Positions 12,121 through 23,798 are shown, numbered from the stretch's first letter. The stretch is DNA of 64,000 bases from Sphaerosporella brunnea (GCA_008704415.1 VXIS01000108.1:62001-126000), one strand, 5' to 3'. A program made the numbers and translations. The notes: generated by a model from the sequence alone, not told the origin.

Positions 12121-13676
12121 ATGCCAAACATCGATTCAGAGTACGGAGAGGGGTTTGGATTTGAATGTCAGTCCTCCAACGGTACTGCTGATGGCGGCGC
12201 TGGAGGAACCGGTAGCTACTCATCCCAAGATGCACCCTACGACCTCGTCTGCATCGGTTTCGGGCCGGCCTCTCTGGCAATCGCAATCGCCCTGCACGAC
12301 CGCAACATCAACGCACGAGTGCTGTTCCTTGAGCGGCAACCGCACTTCGCCTGGCACTCGGGAATGCTTCTCCCAGGCACCCACATGCAGATCTCGTTTC
12401 TGAAAGACCTAGCCACGCTTCGAAACCCGCGGTCCGAGTTTACGTTTGTGAACTACCTCCACAACCAGCAGCGGTTGGTGACGTTCACAAACCTCTCCAC
12501 ATTCCTCCCGCTGAGAGAGGAGTACAATGACTACATGTCATGGTGCGCGGGCCATTTCAAGGACATGGTCCGGTACAGCGTCGAGGTCGTGGAAGTTTCC
12601 CCAGTGAAGGGTGCAGGCGGAGTCAAGAGCTGGGAGGTTAGCACGAGACATCTCAGCAACGGGCGAATCTCGGTAGTAAAAGCACGGAATGTGGTCATCG
12701 CCATTGGCGGACGTCCCAAGCTTCCCGCATCGATCACGCCTCATCCAAGGATCATCCACTCCTCGCAGTACTCCACCACAATACCCTCGCTACTGACCGA
12801 CCCGGCAATGCCCTACCGCATAGCCGTGGTAGGCGCAGGCCAATCCTCGGCAGAGATATTTAACGACCTTCATGCGCGATTCCCGGCGGCTAAGACCCAG
12901 CTGTTTATCCGCCAGCATGCATTGAAGCCTAGCGACGACAGCCCGTTTGTCAACGAGATTTTCGATCCAGAGCGCGTAGAGGTTGTCTACGGCATGCGGC
13001 CAGACATACGGAAAGCGTCGCTTCGCGAGGACAAAGCCACAAATTACAGCGTAGTACGGTTAGAGCTACTGGAGGCGCTTTACAACAAGATGTACGCGCA
13101 GAAACTACGAGAGCCAGACGAGTCGAAATGGCAGCACCGGATCCAGCCGCTGCGGGATGTGGTGGGCACCGAGTGGGACTGGAAGACGGGCGGGCTCCGT
13201 CTAACGCTTAAGAACACTAGAACTGGAGAGCTGGTGGATTCGGACGCTAAATTCGATGCGGTAATTTTTGGGACGGGATATACCAGAGATGTGCACCTGC
13301 AGATGCTGAAGCAGGTGGAGGGACTCCTGAAAGATGGTTGCTGCAGTGTTGGTCGCGATTACAGACTCGCCTTCAGAGATGGCGTTGTGGCGGAGGGTAC
13401 AAATATCTTTCTGCAAGGCTGCTGCGAAGAGACACACGGTGTACGTCCCCCCCCCCCCTCCTCCTCCTTCATATATACTAAAAACCGCCGGCCCAGCTGA
13501 GCGATACCCTCCTCTCCATCCTCGCCGTCCGCGCCGGGGAAATCGTCACGTCCATCTTCGGGCCGGGGCCAGACACAGCGCCCTCCGCTGCCTTCCGCCG
13601 GAGCAAAAATGAAACTCCCTCGTTAGTTATGGTAGACGACGCTTCCCCGATGGTGAGAGTTTTGAAAGTTCCGTAG
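12121..13676 (+). CDS. sidA: L-ornithine N5-monooxygenase (SidA type)
   Basis: FAD- and NADPH-dependent flavoprotein that hydroxylates L-ornithine at N5, the first committed step of hydroxamate siderophore synthesis. Exons are 12121-13440 and 13497-13676. The 56-bp intron (GTACGT...CCCAG) interrupts the conserved C-terminal segment, which becomes ETHG-LSDTLLS after splicing. The FAD motif GFGPAS is at about residues 46-51, the NADPH motif GAGQSS at about 238-243, and the C-terminal FGTGY motif at about 383-387. Starting at 12121 gives 499 residues, close to the usual length of about 500. The frame is open upstream to an ATG at 11890 (576 residues), but that extension is low-complexity and basic, so I prefer 12121. 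It is divergent from the sidC-like NRPS and shares a GATA-site-bearing intergenic region with it, so iron repression is likely. Confidence 0.92.
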
Positions 13677-15301
13677 TTTACTCCTGCTGGTTACGGTGTT
13701 GTTGATCATGATGGTGTTTGATTTTTAGGTCAGGAAGTTTGCTACTACTGCTTCGTTTTGGCTCGGCATTGTCGTTGCTATCTTTATGGGCGTTTTGAGT
13801 TGGCTTTTGAGAGGCGCTTCGAAGGATTTGGGAGGATTTATGCTTTCCGTTTGAGGTTTGAGTTGCGGTTTTGGTATTGGGTTTGGGTGGATTTTTGTGC
13901 TGTGGCTCACTGCAAGAGGCCGATAATGTAATGGAAAATTTTGAATAGATAGAGCATCCATCGGTCACCGGGTCAACATGTGGGCATGGCAGCTCTTCAG
14001 CATATCAGGCCTACTTTGATGTATCATTCTGACTCCTCAATCGTCAGTCCACCTCTCTGCATATACTAAGTAAGTATTCACTTGACATCAAAGCCAGAGA
14101 TAGATACCTACCCGGCAGTTATACGTGAATGTAAAAGCGTGAGTGATTGAGTGAGTGAATCCACCGGGGCCGGGGAAGAATCATAGCCTGTCGCTCGTAG
14201 GCTGCGCTCGCGCCTTGAATAGGCAGCTATCTATCTGCTCTACTGGGTGACTTCCCGTCGCTCTATTGGGACTGAACAGAACAATTACCTCTCCCCTGGA
14301 TTGGAGGTTTCGACCTGATTTTTGGAGTTCTATCGCCGCCAAATAGACCTTTGCTATAGACAGTGGGGTCCCCACCCCCCCCTGTTCTATTCATTGGATC
14401 TATACAGCACGTATAGGTGGTTGTTTGTTGCATAGAACATCGATCTATTCGGCCGCTATAGAGCGACGGGAAGTCACCCACTAGCTCGGCGACTCCAAAC
14501 TGGCGGTTCTATATACATGTGCTACAACCGCATCGGAGTATTCGGAGCGACAACTGGTGGAAATTGTCGGGGTGGAATAGACAGATTTCGTGTTGACTTG
14601 CAATTGGTCTTCTCTAGTTTGGCGGCTTGAGGTGTATTGTCAACTGACAAAAGCCGGACGTTGGGTAACCTCGTGGACAGGTAGATTAAATCCGCCTGGA
14701 TGTTTTTTTTCTTTCGCTCTTTCTTATATGAGATGTTAGCTTCAGTAGTGTAAGCCTAAGAAGGCTGACGTCGTAGATTGAATTCGTATCACTCGAACCC
14801 ATCGTGCCATGTTATCAATTGCTATGATGATAGCTATAATAATTATTCCCGCCGAGAATGGGTCTCATTTTCTCTGCCTCACCTGGCTAATCCTTCATCT
14901 CCTGTGGATTCAGTCTGGGGAGTCCAATCCGGTAATTCAGGAGGTTGCAGGCTTCTGGAATCGTATCGCAGCGCATAGAAGCTGAAGTGCCGCCTCTGGC
15001 GCGCCGCCGAGCATGGAATCACACATGATGCAAGTACTATCTAAGACATCATGTACCGTGCTATATCAAAGAATCCATCAGCCCCAGTGTCCACAACGAT
15101 CTCAACTCAAAACAGGCATATCAAAATCCAAGATCAGACTTCCAAGGAAGGTCTCGCGGCGGTCATTGGCACACGATTGGGTTCGAGCCAGGTGTGTGCT
15201 ACCGAGGAAACTGCGAATGTAGGAATGGTATCATCATGAAAGATACTTGATAGTGTATACGCAACCAAAAAAAAACGGCAGCGGAAGATATATCATACCG
15301 T
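13677..15301. other. Intergenic spacer with a small TA-flanked inverted-repeat element
   Basis: No supportable protein or RNA gene was seen in these 1.6 kb. The 239-bp miniature element at 14243-14481 is the only clear structure. The stretch 13680-13970 is T/G-rich and probably the monooxygenase 3' flank. A plus-strand GGGTTCGAGCC at about 15179 resembles a tRNA B box but has no matching A box or stem arrangement. Confidence 0.5.
14243..14481. mobile_element. Miniature inverted-repeat element (mariner-like, TA target)
   Basis: A perfect 23-bp inverted repeat (starting TGGGTGACTTCCCGTCGC) lies at 14244-14266 and 14458-14480, bounding 239 bp without coding capacity. TA dinucleotides flank it at 14241-14242 and 14482-14483, as expected for Tc1/mariner-type insertion. 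Internal blocks such as AGAACAATTACCT, GTTCTATCG, CCAAATAG, TTGGATCTA and CGGCCGCTATAG recur in the same order at 47491-47660, so this is a repeat family. No transposase for it is present in the window. Confidence 0.72.
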
Positions 15302-15789
15302 TCATTCATCCCAGATCGATGTTTCGGCCTTCTTGCTCACAAGACCCATCAGGAAGTCGCTGATGCCAAGTACTCTGAAGCCAATGCTCCGGCCATCGGT
15401 GGAGCCTAAGTATCCACTGACAGCGGCCTGGAACCGCTGCTTCTCAGCGCGCGGAATCCGTAGCCACGCCTCGTCGCGGTCAAGGTGTAAAATATCAATC
15501 CCGATTGCAGCGCCAGAAAGTCCCAGGAATTGCGTCAACGCGGTGGTAAGCGTGGTACGCCAGGTGAGGATGTCTGGAGGCCATGCGGCATCGTTTTTCG
15601 CGGGATCATAAGGAGGGTCGTAAAGGCTTTTGGTGTCGGATGTCAGTCACAAAACAAAATGAACCAGAAAGAGGAGGGAGCCAACATCTGGAGGTTTGCA
15701 TACGCCCAGTCGTGTTCGCGGATTGTGACCTGCTCGGGAGGCGGCAATTTCTGCCGTTTCGCGGGTGGGAGGGGATTTTCAGCTGGCAT
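15302..15789 (-). CDS. Probable RNase P/MRP subunit Pop8-like protein
   Basis: Likely small protein subunit of nuclear RNase P/RNase MRP (tRNA 5' and rRNA processing). Two exons are proposed, 15789-15665 and 15626-15302. The 38-bp intron (GTTCAT...AAAAG with a TGACTGAC branch-like site) restores frame and gives 149 residues. Exon 1 has a basic Pro-rich start, then DWAYANLQMLAP, resembling the W-x-Y-x-x-L-Q segment of fungal Pop8. Exon 2 has TTALTQFLGLSGAAIGIDIL followed by a conserved Trp/Arg strand (DEAWLRIPR) and AAVSGYLG, all typical in order and spacing of the Pop8/Rpp14-like fold. The intron is unusually short, so the exact junction is uncertain. It is divergent from the PRMT gene. Confidence 0.55.
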
Positions 15790-16301
15790 GCGGAGAAAGA
15801 AGTTGGGTTTGTCGCTGAGGCGGGAAAAAAGGTGAAACGCAAAAAGAAGCGTCACAAGCTGCGCGGTCACGTGGTAGAAGTCTTGGCAGGGTGCGGCTCC
15901 AAGTACGGATGCCGGATGAAGAAATGAAAGAAACGAGAGAAAAGTCCGAGTTACAAAAATGCCCATTCTCCTTGATGCAGTTCTGGGTCTCAATCCAGAC
16001 TCGGTGGCGATCTTGAGTGAGCTTTCCTGAAAATCTCAGAGTACTTAGAGTGTATCAATTCTATACATACCTTTCCAACTCCCGCTAGCAGCGGGGAAAT
16101 CTCAACACACCCCTCCTAACCTCCAACTGAGAACAAGGTCTCTAAAATTTTCACGCCCTTTTTCTCTTTCCTTAAAGCCGCCACTTCCTTCCTTCCTTTC
16201 TTCCCGACCCAATCCTCCAAAACACCACAGAAGGAGCACCAACCTGTTCAATCACATCCATCTTGCTCCTCTACCCCTCCACTTAATACCTGATTCCCAT
16301 C
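15790..16301. promoter_or_regulatory. Divergent promoter between Pop8-like and PRMT genes
   Basis: About 0.5 kb separates the two start codons. The PRMT-proximal side carries strong pyrimidine (CT) tracts at 16156-16203, a common core-promoter feature of highly expressed filamentous-fungal genes. No TATA box is obvious. The regulatory role is inferred from position and composition. Confidence 0.45.
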
Positions 16302-17767
<1,466 letters not shown>

Positions 17768-18402
17768 ACATGTTTTGCATCCTTGTTTTCAATCGATATT
17801 TTTTTTTTTTTTTTTCATGACCTTATGAGCTGGGTTGGGAAAATTGGGTTTTCTTTTTTATTTGTGTTTTTCGTACTTGGGGTTTTGGTCTGCTGTCGGC
17901 GTGTGTAAGATAGATTGCGTGTTTGTCTTGGGGCAAAAAATCATGGGAGTTGGTCGGCCATCATGGCAAGTGATTACCATCGTGAAGTCAACTCGGTGAC
18001 ATCCTTTGCAGGTAAGTATGTGTGATCATTTCGACCTTCGCTGATAGTCACAAGCCGTTTTCCATATGACCAGAGCCCTCGAATTTCGACATGTAGTACC
18101 GCATAAACTCGCAAGCAAGAGACTGGCTAAGTCACTGCGCCATGTGGCAAAGTCCTGAAGCAGTCATCACAACTCCCAACTCCACACTCAAAATGCCTAG
18201 TACAACCATGGGTTCCCTACCTCAAGTCGTGCCTGACCACAATCGTGCTGTCGACAACGAGTCATGGCGTTGTATGAGCTACCCATCTCTTTCAGATTTT
18301 ATAAAACTACCGAACTGATGTACCTAACATTGCCCAGGCTCCAGCAAACACGACCTACGCCCGAGCTGGTTCTTCCATCACACTTGCACAGGCGGAGCGG
18401 CT
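17768..18402. other. Intergenic spacer downstream of PRMT gene
   Basis: T/G-rich 3' flank of the methyltransferase gene up to about 17950, then unremarkable sequence. The 19-bp word CTTCCATCACACTTGCACA at 18372-18390 recurs at 19066-19084 on the other side of the hAT-like segment. No gene was seen. Confidence 0.5.
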
Positions 18403-19065
18403 CAGTGTTGTCAGTAGCCGGTCCAAACAGCCTGGGCTGGGCCGGCCGGCATTTTGATGAGCCCGGCTGATGTTGCGAGCATCAATAAGACCGGAAGAGG
18501 CGCTTGCACACCCGAGTGCCGCCACACATCCAATGACCAGATTTCCTTTTTAAAGCGCCGGTCGCGCGGCGGCTGTGTTGCTCATGAGTGATCGTCAGTG
18601 AAGCCTCAATGAAAAGCACCCGGGCCACTGTTGTTCGGCTGCGAATCCTAGTTTCCATGTCTTCCTACCCGCCCTATGACCATTCAATCGGAGTCCGATG
18701 GAAGCGCAAGCTCTCAAGACTCTCAAGCTTCGGGGATGCCAGTGGCAGGAATCCTGAGCCCATCTGAAATCGCCATCTATAGTGGAGGCGTTGGAATGTT
18801 TGCGTCATTGGGACGCCGCGGGGATGATTTCGTCGTGGGATGTATAACGGTCAGCCCTAGCGATTCAAGGGACGACGATTTTTTTTCTTTTCTTTTTTTA
18901 CTTGTCATTTGCGCGCAGATTCAATTCACTCTACTTGTTGTTGCGTTTGCAGCCGGCCCGACAGCCGGCCCGTTAAAAGGCAGCCCAAACAGCCAGCCGG
19001 GCTTTTGGATCAGCCCGACGCAGCCCGACGCAGCCAGCCGGGCCGACTGGCTACCGACAACTCTG
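18403..19065. mobile_element. Degenerate hAT-like element with GC-rich subterminal repeats
   Basis: The left end reads CAGTGTTGTCAGTAGCC (from 18403). The right end, read inward on the minus strand from 19065, gives CAGAGTTGTCGGTAGCC, a diverged inverted copy. Ends starting CAGNG and many subterminal copies of a short motif (AGCCGGGC and relatives at 18420-18470 and 18951-19045) fit hAT-type elements. A perfect 19-bp direct repeat lies at 18372-18390 and 19066-19084; the right copy abuts the element while the left is 12 bp away, so it is not a clean 8-bp target duplication. The interior frames show no transposase domain. Confidence 0.45.
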
Positions 19066-20850
19066 CTTCCATCACACTTGCACACTGGACACGTACGAAT
19101 CGGCCGAGTTCCTTGCCTACCGACAACACCCAGACATGTATCCAGCTCATGTCGCGATGTACAATGGAAGGCCTTGGGGTCGGACCCCAAGTATGGTCGT
19201 GTGTTTGTGGAGTCAAGGCACCTCGAAATGAGTTTGCGCATGAGACTATTCCGATGGACCAATGGATGCGGTGTGTGGAAGCATTTTGCGACGAACACGC
19301 CCTGGGCGGTGAAATGAAGGCGGCGTTGCTGTCGGCGGCTGAATGCGTGATAAATTACCGCCCCTGAAGTTGAGGTTGAACTGTCCTTCCCCTGCTCGTT
19401 CACCGACCTCAAACTAACTATGTCACAGGCCCTGCTATAAGGCCGTGTCACGATGTAGTAGAAGAGGTTGGTGGAGAAGTTTAGGCGTTCTCCCTTTTTG
19501 GTTCGTTTGTCCTCCTTTTCCGTTTAGCCACTAACTAACTGGATCACAGCCCGATTGTCGTTGATTTTTTGTTTTGTATGGTTACATTCGTGTTTCAATT
19601 GGGCGCATATCGTGTAATGATGCTTGTTTAACAAGCACCAGTTGATCGCCGGGTTTCTGTTAGTCGTTGCAGGAGCGTGGTGCTGTAGTTTGCCAGCTTC
19701 AGAGTGTTGTCAAAGGGATATTCAAAAATGGTATTTTAATGTGGGAAATATGATCATGATCACTTGTCCGTTGTGATTGGAGAACTTCCCGTAGTTCTGC
19801 TATTCAGAGCTGTTAGAAGTTAAAACGCCAAATAGACCTCCCATGGTAATCTAAACTCTGACGACGTTATCACATATCACGTTACCAGACTGAAAAACGG
19901 ACACTGGCTATTCCCACGAGTGAACACCCGTATGGTTACCACACGCCACACATTCGTTATGGAGCGGCAATACGGAGCTGTCCAGGGTGCGGTTATGCCT
20001 CCCGACCTGGGCCCTCCAGTCAAGCAGTCATCGAAAACCCGTGCACGTGATGAAAACAATTCGAACAATCGTGACCCAAATCGAATACCCGTGGCGACAA
20101 TGATGAGGCTCGCGCTGTTGCTTGCCACTATACTCTCACTCTGGACCGGCGGCCTTCCGGTCGAGGAGCACTGCTCTTCATGTTGAACACGGCGACAATT
20201 AAACACCCGTGATGAGACTCGCTCTATTACTCTCCCTCTCATTGTTCATCACTCAGCTCAAAGTAGGGACGTTTTCCGGAAACCTTTACTCTATTCCCCC
20301 TTGTCATAGTTTGTGGGATAGCCCATTGATAACGTCGAAAGATTCAAAGAAGTAGCACTCTCTCAACGCAGCAAAGAGTCCGCCTCGGAATCCCTAGCGA
20401 GAGGTGGCGTTACGGATATGTGAAGAACGGGCTGGGGAGAGGTAAGAGAAGAGGCGTGGCTAGAGGTATCGCGGGGGAACAAGGTTAGGGTTGGAGAATA
20501 AGGTTATCTCGCGTATGCAGGTAGATAACACAAGAAGGAAGAAGGTTATTTCGCACACGCAGGCGCCACACGAGATCGAGGCATGGTATGTAGTGAACGG
20601 AAGTGGGGCAAATGCCAAGCTCGAAACAGCGAGCCCCGGGTTGAGCGTTCCCCTCAGACTCAACGAAGACCTCTTCAGAATCTTGCGTTGGACCCCGGCT
20701 GCCAGGATGGCTTAATGATCAGCCGGGCTCCGAAGCCTAGCAGCCGGGCTCCGAAGCCTAGCAGCCGGGCTCCGAAGCCTAGCAGCCGGGCTGGCTGGCT
20801 GCGTCTTTGTATTCGGGTTCGACGGATGGTGTTTTGATTTCGGTGTACCT
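19066..20850. other. Repeat-derived spacer without recognisable gene
   Basis: No gene could be supported. One plus-strand frame ending at 19367 has a plausible C-terminal peptide (WMRCVEAFCDEHALGGEM) but no start context or family match. GTACCGACAACAC-like remnants near 19118 resemble hAT ends. The word CGCCAAATAGACCT at 19829-19842 matches the interior of the element at 14243-14481. ACACCCGT words recur at 19922 and 20204. The region looks like layered transposon debris. Confidence 0.45.
20721..20798. repeat. 21-bp tandem repeat of AGCCGGGC-type motif
   Basis: Three perfect copies of a 21-bp unit beginning AGCCGGGCTCCGAAGCCTAG lie at 20721-20741, 20742-20762 and 20763-20783, followed by a partial AGCCGGGCTGGCTGG. 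The core is the same GC-rich motif found under the hAT-like termini at 18.4-19.1 and 23.27 kb, so this is probably the subterminal array of another degraded copy. It lies just left of the 20851 inverted-repeat element. Confidence 0.6.
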
Positions 20851-21046
20851 ACTATCCCTTGGACGGGCGAAACAGGGGTTGATCTCGTAGTCTATTGATC
20901 TAACCGTACAAGGCAAGAAAAGAGTCTATTGATCTAACTGTACACGTCCTAATTATGCCATCGAGAAAAGCACGTACTAGAACCCTCACCCTCACCCTCA
21001 GACTTATATGAGAGCGTATACGGCCTTGGGAGCGTATGCGGCGTTG

Positions 21047-21182
21047 GAGCTGACGGATATGCCGACTAAGAGCCGACTGGGAGCTGACGGATAGGCCGAC
21101 TAAGAGCCGACTGGGAGCTGACGGATAGGCCGACTAAGAGCCGACTGGGAGTTGACGGATATGCCAACTGGGAGCTGACGGA
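21047..21182. repeat. 34-bp tandem repeat inside the inverted-repeat element
   Basis: Units starting GAGCTGACGGATAGGCCGAC begin at 21047, 21081 and 21115 (34 bp each), with a diverged or truncated fourth from 21149. Fragments of the unit (GAGCTGACGGAT and GGGAGCGTATACGGC words) continue to about 21400. The array fills the left third of the 20851-22623 element and has no coding pattern. Confidence 0.75.
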
Positions 21183-21667
21183 TAGGCCGACTAAGAGCTG
21201 ACGGATTGTCAGCTTAGGAGCAGCTATGGGAGCGTATATGGGAGTGTATACGGCCTGGTATACGGCCTGAGAGCTGCTTTGGGAGCGTATACGGCGTTGG
21301 AGCAGTTATGGGGGCGTATTCGGCCTAGGAGCTGACGGATATGCCGGCTGGGAGCTGCTGGATATGCCGACTGGGAGCGTATGCGGCGTTGGAGCAGCTG
21401 GAACAGCCACGTAGGTGAAGCAGGCGGCCTCCATCGGTCGATTCGGTGCAGATACGAACGTTATCTTCAGCTCTGTTGACGAATTCATGCCGTTACGTAT
21501 CTATTCATGCTGTTGAGGACGTCTAGTCACTGCAGGGGTTGGTCAACCGAAGCCATTAAACTCCTTTTAGCAGCTCAGTCCGGGCCGAGCCGCACTAGCA
21601 GCCGCACCTTCAGCCGCATTCACCTACACGTCAGCATCAACCTAACTCTGTCTGGGCTCCTACTGCT

Positions 21668-21785
21668 CCACCTACGTGGCTGCTCTGTCTCACTTCAGCT
21701 GCTCTGCTTCGGCACCAACTCCACCTACAGAGCAGCTCCTACTCCACCTACGTGGCTGCTCTGTCTCGCTTCAGCTGCTCTGCTT
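21668..21785. repeat. Direct duplication inside the inverted-repeat element
   Basis: A 42-bp stretch starting CCACCTACGTGGCTGCTCTG at 21668-21709 recurs at 21744-21785 with two substitutions, a 76-bp period. It contains repeated GCTGCTCTG words and lies upstream of the coiled-coil ORF, between the 34-bp array and its putative TATA box. Confidence 0.65.
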
Positions 21786-21911
21786 CGACATCTGCTCCGG
21801 TGGCACATTCGTCCGTACTGCTCTGTCGCCGCCTATGTTGATGGTGTGTTGACTTACATATAAGCCAGAGGTCGCCCCTACTCACACAGCAACAGCCACT
21901 TGAGTTCCGCA

Positions 21912-22280
21912 ATGCCGCCGCAAAGAATAAGACCCACAAAGCAAGAACGCTTGCAGCGTCGACAAAACCCTCTGAGGCGTCCAAGCCCCGTTCCGTCAGC
22001 ACCTCCTGTCGAAGGCGATGGAACCGACGATACCACGAATGTCAACGACGACGAAAACGCCATGCTCCGCGCCGAGCTTGCCAACGTCCGTGAGCAACTT
22101 GCCGACGTCCGCCAACTTGCCAAGCTTGCTACACGAATCATCGAGGAGCAAGATCGTACCATCGCAGAGCTGAAAGCTGCTCTCGAGGACGAGAAAACCC
22201 GCCGGCGTGCGTTTCAAAGTCAATTGCAAAGTGTTCTTACCTTCTGTCTCCACAGCGTCTATCCCCAACCGGTCGGCTAA
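21912..22280 (+). CDS. Small coiled-coil protein carried by the inverted-repeat element
   Basis: A 122-residue ORF of unknown function. Residues 1-35 are basic and Pro/Arg-rich, 36-50 are acidic (DDTTNVNDDE), and about 50-110 form long heptad-like helices (NAMLRAELANVREQLADVRQ and following) typical of a coiled coil. ATATAA at 21859, about 50 bp upstream, could serve as a TATA box. A possible intron (GTGCGT at about 22207 to CACAG at about 22255) would change the last residues. It sits wholly inside the 1.77 kb element, so it is probably element-encoded. I see no DNA-binding or catalytic motif. Confidence 0.5.
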   Translation: MPPQRIRPTKQERLQRRQNPLRRPSPVPSAPPVEGDGTDDTTNVNDDENAMLRAELANVREQLADVRQLAKLATRIIEEQDRTIAELKAALEDEKTRRRAFQSQLQSVLTFCLHSVYPQPVG

Positions 22281-22623
22281 CCAGTACGATGTAGGAAATG
22301 ACGGTCTTCTGGTTCAAGCGCTCTTCTCCACCTTGGTCTTCGCGCCTTACTAGACATGAATCTCCGGCATTGTGTACTTGTGCCAGCCTTTAGAGACGGC
22401 CGGCGGCATGCCTGGGGAGGCTGCCGTCGGCTTAAGGCACAGTACCTACCAGCCTAGGGAGGCTGCCGCCGCATTCTGTCTTTTAATGGCGCGAGGGGAT
22501 TTGCTGGTATTTTCTTGCCATGTACAGTTAGATCAATAGACTCTTTTCTTGCCTTGTACGGTTAGATCAATAGACTACTGCATAGGAGAGATCAACCCCT
22601 GTTTCGCCCGTCCAAGGGATAGT

Positions 22624-23798
22624 TTAATCCACTTTCTTCACATATGCTCCAGAAGAATGTTACGATATTGCCCCACCAACAACTCCCTCTATTTTCCACA
22701 AAATAACCCACCGGGTGGATGTTTACTAGGTAGTCTCCCCTCTTCATCCACTGTCTCCGTTCCCGTTCCCGCTGCGCCGCCGCCTTCTGCTCTTCCAGCT
22801 TCTTATATTTCGGTTCTCCTCGTAATTCTTGTGCATCTTCCCCTGCTTCTCAACAGCCAAAAAATCTCCACCAGCCGCCACGGGGAACATACAGATTCCT
22901 TGATGCTACACACGCCTCGGCCATCCCCCGGAGGATTTTGTTGAAGCCGGGATCTGTTTGAATTCACGCTGCTAGTGCCTTGCGGGCGCCTGCGTTTTAA
23001 CATAGGTTACTCTACACAGGACTTGTCGCGTCAATATTAGTAAGCGCTCTGGCGGTTCCCGTGAAGGGCGAAGTCCACATCGCCGCCTCCCATTTCATGT
23101 CCGTCCGCCATCACTATGCCGTTTCGCAGAGGACCCGAGTGGGGATTCAAGATCTGCTCTGATGAGACAGCCCAATGCACGTCTGGTGCAAGATGTGTAT
23201 TGCTGCAGCCACCAGAAGGCGAGTTATTGTTGCAGATGCAGCACTTATGGTAGGTAGGTAGGGCCAGTGTTCTCAGTAGCCAGCCGAAACAGCCGGGCGG
23301 GGTTGGCCGGCTGCTTTAAGCAGCCAGCTCGGCGGGCTTTTTGCATCAGCCCCGCTGTCGGGCCGGCCCGGCTGCCAGGGATCCCTGGTGAAGACCGGCC
23401 ACTGCGAGTGGTGGGGTTCAATGAGCGCCGATAAACTTATCATGTAATGTTATAGTAAACCCCTATTGAGTGATTCCCTCCTATTCGTCATTTTACACGG
23501 CGAACATCTTTATGTACTTTTCATTTCATAGCAGTAGTTGATATCATGGTGGTCGTATTTGTCGTCATTGTGGTCTCCGTCGTGGGCACCAAGCCTCCTA
23601 GCTGATGGGCGGCTGAGTATCGGGCGCCGCAACTTAGCTCACCACTGATCACTCGGTATAATCATCACATGACTTGACTCCTCACCGTCGCATTTAAGGA
23701 GGCCCCCCATGACACGCATCCAACTCTACACCTAGCTCTTCATTCCCAGCCACCGCATCAAAAACACACATACATACTGTCAACACCATAAACACACC
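22624..23798. other. Spacer between mobile element and Cys/Gly-repeat gene
   Basis: No firm gene. On the minus strand, about 22640-22850 has an open stretch with a charged helix-like peptide (KYKKLEEQKAAAQRERER) that continues into the element's right repeat without start or domain; it may be a transposon relic. A second hAT-like terminus occurs at 23265. The last 100 bp (23700-23798) have the A/C-rich leader of the next gene. Confidence 0.45.
23265..23380. mobile_element. Solitary hAT-like terminus with AGCCGGGC repeats
   Basis: CAGTGTTCTCAGTAGCC at 23265 matches the left end at 18403 (CAGTGTTGTCAGTAGCC) and is followed by the same AAACAGCC-GGGC-rich subterminal sequence and a TTTTGCATCAGCCC block. 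No partner end was found nearby, so this is a fragment or a very short internally deleted copy. Confidence 0.45.

Larger units (their letters stand above)
20851..22623. mobile_element. 1.77 kb DNA element with ~100-bp terminal inverted repeats
   Basis: The left end 20851-20944 and the reverse complement of 22521-22623 match almost perfectly, both beginning ACTATCCCTTGGACGGGCGA. The only notable difference is about 9 bp present in the right arm and missing from the left. Each arm contains two copies of a sub-repeat (TCTATTGATCTAAC followed by GTACA). Inside are a 34-bp tandem array, a 76-bp spaced duplication and a 122-residue coiled-coil ORF, but no transposase. No convincing target-site duplication is visible (flanks ACCT and TTAA). 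The near-identity of the arms indicates recent activity or recent arrival. Best read as a non-autonomous TIR element of unknown superfamily. Confidence 0.8.

Noticed and set aside
15173..15190. tRNA-like B box (GGGTTCGAGCC)
   Set aside because: No A box or pairable acceptor, D and anticodon stems in the right positions around it.
18676..19367. Overlapping plus-strand frames of 152-213 codons
   Set aside because: They run through the hAT-like terminus and its GC repeats. Composition is irregular and there is no domain or good start context.
22640..22930. Minus-strand open stretch with a charged helix-like peptide
   Set aside because: It lacks a start, runs into the inverted repeat of the mobile element and has no domain. 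Treated as possible transposon debris.
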